Shown here in pieces: positions 58,698 to 64,000 of a stretch of 64,000 nucleotides of DNA. Positions within the stretch are counted from its first letter, which is position 1. Every line of letters starts with the position of its first letter. The translations under genes and the position numbers were made by a program. The notes below the pieces were generated by a model. That model was given only the letters and a program-made list of their open reading frames with translations, did not search any database and was not told the DNA's origin. Origin of the DNA: Branchiostoma floridae (lineage: Eukaryota > Chordata > Leptocardii > Amphioxiformes > Branchiostomatidae); assembly GCF_000003815.2 (NCBI RefSeq), contig NC_049990.1, positions 8,036,758 to 8,100,757 of the forward strand, written 5' to 3'.

Positions 58698-58885
58698 GTT
58701 ACTCAAAAACTGGATATAATTTTGGAAACTGTCAGATGTTTTAGACGGCATCCGCCATCTTTTGTCAGCCGCTGATGAAAGCGATTGCTGTCTGAAACAT
58801 CTGTTACCAAATTTTATCCAGTTGCTGGAGTAACTTACCTTGTGTATCCTATTACCTGGATGTCTAACCTTCATCAACATATACA
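58698..58885. repeat. Fold-back element related to the one at 5,190
   Basis: Arms 58698-58746 and 58790-58834 pair ('gttactcaaaaactggata...' against '...tatccagttgctggagtaac'). The adjacent 'ggatgtctaaccttcatcaa' (about 58,858-58,880) matches, in reverse complement, 5,190-5,220. Confidence 0.65.
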
Positions 58886-59715
58886 GCAATATGATATATA
58901 AAAGGTAGTCATGAAATGCAGCAGTAAAACATAGTACATTACATAGCATTTGTGTTTCATAGCATGAATAAATAAGCATGTCCTATACTTTGGTATGATT
59001 ATTATCTACTATGATATGCAGTTTTCACTAGATGAGACTCTAGTTCAAGAATGGATCACATCTTTTGCAGGCGAAGACTTTGAGCCTCATGGTGTGGATT
59101 AAAACAGTGCATTACGATCTGCTTGTGGCACATACATTTGCTCCAATCGCTAAAGAGTCAACAGTCAACCAAAGAAGGCTAGTATCGGCAGTTTTTTGCT
59201 AGGGTCGGTTGGTAACCGGAAACAACATTTTTTCTCAGACCTTATGATATCCACGGAAAGGTATAAACCCCCAGACAAGGAGGTGTCAGAATTTGTGTTC
59301 CCCTATACTGGTGTATCACACTATTCTGTGAGGGCCACCATATCTGATGAGGAGATTGCTACAGCATTATGCAGTTTGTTTCAACAGTGAGACAACATTG
59401 TCATACAACCTCTTGACAACACATCTGATTGGCCAGCGATAATACATCACAAGGTACGTCAGTATACAATAGAATAACATCATCAATACACTTTCCCTTC
59501 AGAGAGTTGTTTACTTGATACAAGCTGTCATGTTAGTGTTACTCTCCAAGCAGAGGCTAGGTTCTGGCTTCTCTTTACGCCTTTTAGAAGTCTTGGTCAG
59601 GCTTTCCATTTTGTCAGATTGTCCACTAGTTACGCATAACCTTTACACTGGGAAGAGTGGCTAAGGCTGACAGTGCCATCCAGTTAGAGTAAAGGTGATG
59701 TATGTATCAATGTAA

Positions 59716-60061
59716 GGCCACACCAATTTAATTCGTTGGTTCTCAGATTCCCCGACCCATTTTTTTCCGATTTGGAAAAAAAAAAATATAGTCCCAAGAA
59801 AAATAATATAGGTTTTGCTATTGTAGACCTTTAAAAAAACCCATTCCAGGGGCACATACTGCTGATCCGAGCACTTATTTGCAGTAGCATAATCAGAACA
59901 GTGGTATAAAATCAAAGGAAGAGATTCATTGGATACATCATGCCATGAAAATCTGAAAACTTGACTACTTACCTTGTTTTTTTGTTATATAAGTTCACAG
60001 ACTTTTTGCAATTTTTTTTTCTGAAAAAATCTGAGAACCAAGAAATTAGATTGGTGTGGTC
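59716..60061. mobile_element. 346-bp element with inverted terminal repeats
   Basis: 'ggccacaccaatttaattcg' followed by 'ttggttctcagatt' at 59716 is the near reverse complement of the end at 60061 ('aatctgagaaccaagaaatt' then 'agattggtgtggtc'). The interior is A/T-rich with poly-A/T runs and no coding frame. MITE-like. Confidence 0.75.
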
Positions 60062-60596
60062 TAATTTGACAAAATAGAAAAGCCAATAAAACGCCTAAAA
60101 ACGCAGAGTATGGTCCAGTCACAAAGCACCTAGGACGAATTATTTTCATGCTTTCAGACTTTAGCTAGTGCGGAGACCACCGTAAGACACCCTGAGCATT
60201 TAAAGACAGTGCTTTAGCTTATCACAACAGTGCAAGACATGTATTGTAATACTGTATCCATGTCATTGTCACTGGAGATCACAAGTTTATCAGCTCAATT
60301 ATTTGCAGTTAAAGCTGTATAAGCCACTTGATGGAAGAAACATTGCCTGGACCAATCACAACTGGACTGTTGATCACATGACTCCTGACCAAACAGATCC
60401 CACAAAAATTGGTTACAAGTTAGATCATGGGGCAATATGCCATTCCCAGCAACTTTGCAATGCATTCTAACACTATACTTTGCATATACATGCATTGGAC
60501 ACATGTCTAGCACATTAAAACACATTTGAATGTTCATGACCATGATGGAAGCAGTTTTTGTGGGTCTGAAATGATCTATTGGAAGACTGTTCTTGA

Positions 60597-63500
60597 TCAC
60601 ATGATGAAGTGCCTGGTGTAGTCATACTCAATGGTGGGGATCACTGCCTGCACAAACTTGAGGAAGATTAGAAGATACCTGAAGAACCATTAAGGAAGAC
60701 ATCTATCACAGACATTGTACATGTATTGAAATCTGATTTTCATCAACCTTATAACAGTTGTCAACTTAAGTTAAAACAATCAACAAAACAATCAGAAGTT
60801 AACAGGCAATTGCAACACAGTGTCACATCAGTTGCATATCTAGACTTTCAGAAGCAAGGACAATCACAATATCTATTTATTGAGAGTTACCACATTTGTG
60901 GAAGAATTGACATAGCAGGTGACTATCACCCTTTAAAGATGTCAACCCAGAGACCAGACTGGGAAGGACCCAGACTACAATGTACATACCCCACCTTGAG
61001 CACGTAGAAAAAAAAAAACACCACACTTATTGAAAATAGTAGGGGTCCTCCTTGGTGTGAGTGGATCAAATACTGTAATTCTGTTTGGAGATGAAGATTG
61101 TACTGCTCAGTACACACCTGGTGTGTTACACATTGGGACAGTTTACCAGCTATGCAATACCAACAAACAAAGCCTCACAGAGAAAGGATACATATGAACT
61201 CCCAGCTCTCCGCCTCCATCCGCAACTGTCTGGATTATCTTCTTCATCACATCTGCATGTCTGCAAGGAACAAGAAATGATGACTGTAAATGTGAGGCTT
61301 AGTTCTCCTTAGTAGTAGGAGACTGAAAGGCCATTGACAAATGTGCTTGGCGCCATGCTGTCAGAAAGAAGGAGTAGAGGAGAAGAGACGTGAAGAGCTG
61401 GATCGCAAACGGCAAGCCAAGACGGAAAAGAGACAAGACCCCATGCCCAGCACCATTTTCATCTTCAGAAGCGTGCAAACACATAAGTTTGTGGAGAGAG
61501 TACAATGCAAAAATCGTAAACATGAAACCATCAAAAATATTTTACGATTTACAGTTCTTAGCATCTTGTATAGGTTTTACTCACTTGCAGGGGTGTATGG
61601 AAGCCATGGGGGGTCCTGGTAGGTTTGGGTGTGCCTCCATGGTTACAGTTTTCTTGGCGTGGTCCTGGCTGATATCTTCATACATCTGTTCTACTGTTAG
61701 GGGTTTCCTGTTCTGGAAAGGTAAGAATGACGATAATGTATAAAGGAATGTCCACTGGCAGAAAAAAATATCTGTAGTACAAGTCATGTAAAACTAAACA
61801 TAAAAGTTTGCAAACTTGGTTTCGCTTGATCATATTTCCATGAGTATTTGATCAATTGCAGTCATTGAGAACATTATTCAATTACCTTTACAATGATATT
61901 CCATTTGTTACCATCATGCATTCATGGTTTGAGTAGCATTGCTACGTACATGTATATCGTGAAAAAGATGTGCCTGAACTTGATGTCTATCTGTTGGTTT
62001 CTAAGATTAACATGAGGAATTACATCATCGAAAAGCTTTCTTATTTTCCTTTTGTTATGATCGTGCAACAAATGCCATGACTGGTTTTGTCGGTAGGCCC
62101 CCCCCCCCAAAAAAATCCCTTCTTACAACCTTATCTTTTTTTCAGGGTTACAATTGGAAACATAGCACTGATTTTCCTAGGCCTCATTACTAACCTCATC
62201 ATATCCAAAGAGCCATAGTCTGGGTGTCTGGTAATATTTGTCGTAAGTGATGTTCAGGTCGTATGTTCTGGTCTGTAGAATCCCACTCTCTAGTGACGCC
62301 CCCTCCCCAGGACTCTCACTCTTCACTGCTGCCTTCACATCGAGTGTTGCCTATGGGAAAATACAGACACATCCTCAACATCAAATGGACCAAATGTATA
62401 GCCTATATAAAGTTGTCTTTTGATGAAACAGGACTGTCTCCAGTTTTGATTTTTTTTCCATCCCACTCACTGTTGGGGAGCCCATGTTGTTGATTTTCCT
62501 TGTTAAAACATGTTGTTTTATTATTAAGCTTGTGAAAATAGATTTTCAATAGTCATGAAGTTCAGATTTTCAGGATGGATGGGGTAACATTTTTACCGTC
62601 CCAACAAGTATATTTCCATTCTGGCAAGGGTCCTGGAGACAGCCCTGGATTTTGAAAGATTTATTTTGTTACTTAATTGTTAAAGTTACTCCTTAGAAAA
62701 GTCATCATTAAAATTGATTGAATCAGGAAAAGACTCATATATCATAATATATTTAGTAATACGTACATTGTCTTCTGCTTCTAACATTCCACTTTGTTCA
62801 TATGCTGCAGGGGACAATAAATTAAAAAGGTTAAAAATCATTCCTTGACAATTCAGAAGTTCTTCAGCTAGAAATCAAACTATGGCAGACTTCTGTAAAA
62901 TATGTGAGAACTTGACTTTGGGGTATATATAGTATGGCATAGTTGGCTTAAGTTTATCTTCCCTTTATATATACGGGGAGTTTCCTCAAACTTCGGTCAA
63001 AGTACAAAGTTAAACTAATGAATTCTATTGGTCCAGCCTAGCGGCACAATAAGTCTTCCAATGACAGTGAGTTATACATCCTACAGTACTACTGGTATAG
63101 TGGAATGCACACAATACAAGCTATATGGCCCCCTTTGGTCAGTTTAAAGTGTTTGAAGCCTTTGAAGCTCCCCTTTAGATGCTGCAATTTTTAGTCCAAA
63201 CTGTAAATCCTACCTTCCATGTCCTCTGCTTCCTCATCATCATCTTCCTCATCATCATCATCATCTGCAACGACAGCTGCTCCTTCAGTCTTCTGTGATG
63301 GAGTGAGATATTGGGAAAACCAGACCATGTCAAGACAATTGTATCCAAAACACCCTGCACGGCAATACTGCACAGTCCTCTGATACGTATACTTGCTAGA
63401 CTTTCTAGAAAATGGCATTGGTTTAAATCCCACCCAGTCATAATAACACCTTGGCACTGTGTGTAAAGTAGGTAAATAGCCGTGGACAACCTCAAGCCAA

Positions 63501-63982
63501 CCTTACAAAGCAGGCTGAATAAAAGATCTAAACTGGAACTATGGGCTCCATACTGATGATTGTGGTACTACAGATAACTCTGTTAGCTGAGCACTGATTC
63601 CACTCTTCTATATACCTCAGCACTGTGTAGTGTGGTGATAGAGATTTACAAGAATACCCAAATGTAAGTTCATATGAGACAGTAATCAAGATTATGATAC
63701 AATCTTAAACTTTGTAACCGTACACAAAACTAAAGCGCTTACCGACAAGCTTTCGATCAGTCCTCTGATCCTTTATAAGTTGTACTGACCCAAAGCCCAA
63801 CAAGAATAGTCTTACCTTTGGCTCCAGAGTCATTTCAGACACTGTCTCTGTTACTGATGTGATGGAGCTGGGGTCAGCGTTGTGATGGGTGTCCACCCAG
63901 CCCCCCTCCCCATCCTCTTCATCTATCACCTTCTCATACTCCTCTTGATACTCCATCTGTTTGCAGCGCTTGTAGCAGGGGA
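60597..63982 (-). CDS. ATG3: Autophagy-related protein 3, E2-like LC3/ATG8 conjugating enzyme, 3' part (7 exons)
   Basis: ATG3 takes ATG8/LC3 from ATG7 and transfers it to phosphatidylethanolamine on autophagosomal membranes. Minus-strand exons: 63982-63816, 63292-63214, 62804-62767, 62350-62195, 61712-61585, 61260-61192, 60678-60597; all GT-AG and in phase. About 238 of an expected ~310 residues are present; the first exons lie past 64,000. Landmarks in order: [25 protein letters not shown], an acidic run of Asp/Glu (exon 2), [20 protein letters not shown] and [10 protein letters not shown] (exon 4), [19 protein letters not shown], then SIHPCK with the catalytic Cys (exon 5), [13 protein letters not shown] (6), and [20 protein letters not shown] (7). 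The exon 2 acidic tract is the flexible insertion that binds ATG7 in known homologues. It converges with ARGLU1. No defect seen. Confidence 0.96.
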
Positions 63983-64000
63983 CTGAAAAAAACAGGTTAG

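Larger units (their letters stand above)
56770..60596. other. ARGLU1 3' UTR and repeat-rich region converging on ATG3
   Basis: From 56,770 to about 57,610 is the probable ARGLU1 3' UTR. After it come fold-backs at 58,130-58,273 and 58,698-58,834, a fragment of the 'caagcagaggctagg' repeat at 59,545-59,600, and an inverted-end element at 59,716-60,061. The ATG3 3' UTR runs leftward from 60,596. No further gene was recognised. Confidence 0.6.

Noticed and set aside
58530..58979. 149-codon minus-strand frame as a gene
   Set aside because: It runs through a fold-back element and has no similarity I can recognise or splice context.

Overview
This is a eukaryotic, intron-dense window, most likely from a lancelet (Branchiostoma) or a close invertebrate deuterostome. 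Grounds: short exons with GT-AG introns of a few hundred bases to a few kb, deuterostome-type gene content, a CR1/L2-type LINE with a 2A-like motif and a PHD finger, tRNA-derived SINEs and many small fold-back elements. The species is an inference. Apart from the retrotransposon, single open frames do not show the genes; I assembled the models by hand from splice sites, reading phase and protein similarity.

Layout. (1) 1-2,370: A/T-rich repeat block, probably intronic, with internal duplications. (2) 2,500-38,793, plus strand: the 3' part (46 exons, about 2,500 codons) of the axonemal dynein heavy chain DNAH2, from the end of AAA1 through AAA2-AAA6, the microtubule-binding stalk and the C-terminal domain to the stop. 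Its introns carry an antisense LINE, a ~1.05 kb TA-flanked element, SINEs, fold-backs and three arrays of one 42-bp minisatellite. Exon 39 is preceded by seven truncated tandem copies of its own acceptor and 5' half. (3) 40,191-45,278, minus: an eight-exon gene for a 187-residue secreted protein with two saposin-B-like domains. (4) 46,233-48,802, minus: a TLC-domain membrane protein (TLCD4/TMEM56-like), broken in this sequence by an 8-bp tandem duplication in exon 2. (5) 50,718-56,769, plus: ARGLU1, complete in four exons, with a second copy of the ~1.05 kb element in intron 1. (6) 60,597-63,982, minus: the 3' seven exons of ATG3, the autophagy E2-like enzyme; its 5' end lies beyond the right edge.

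The genes form no operon or pathway. They serve cilia (DNAH2), secretion or lipid contact (saposin-like), membranes (TLC protein), splicing and transcription (ARGLU1) and autophagy (ATG3). The most notable signals are the exon-39 acceptor array, a similar duplication of the exon-38 acceptor, the minisatellite shared by three introns, the frame-breaking duplication in the TLC gene, the unusual two-domain saposin-like gene, the 2A-like motif in the LINE and two near-identical copies of one mobile element.
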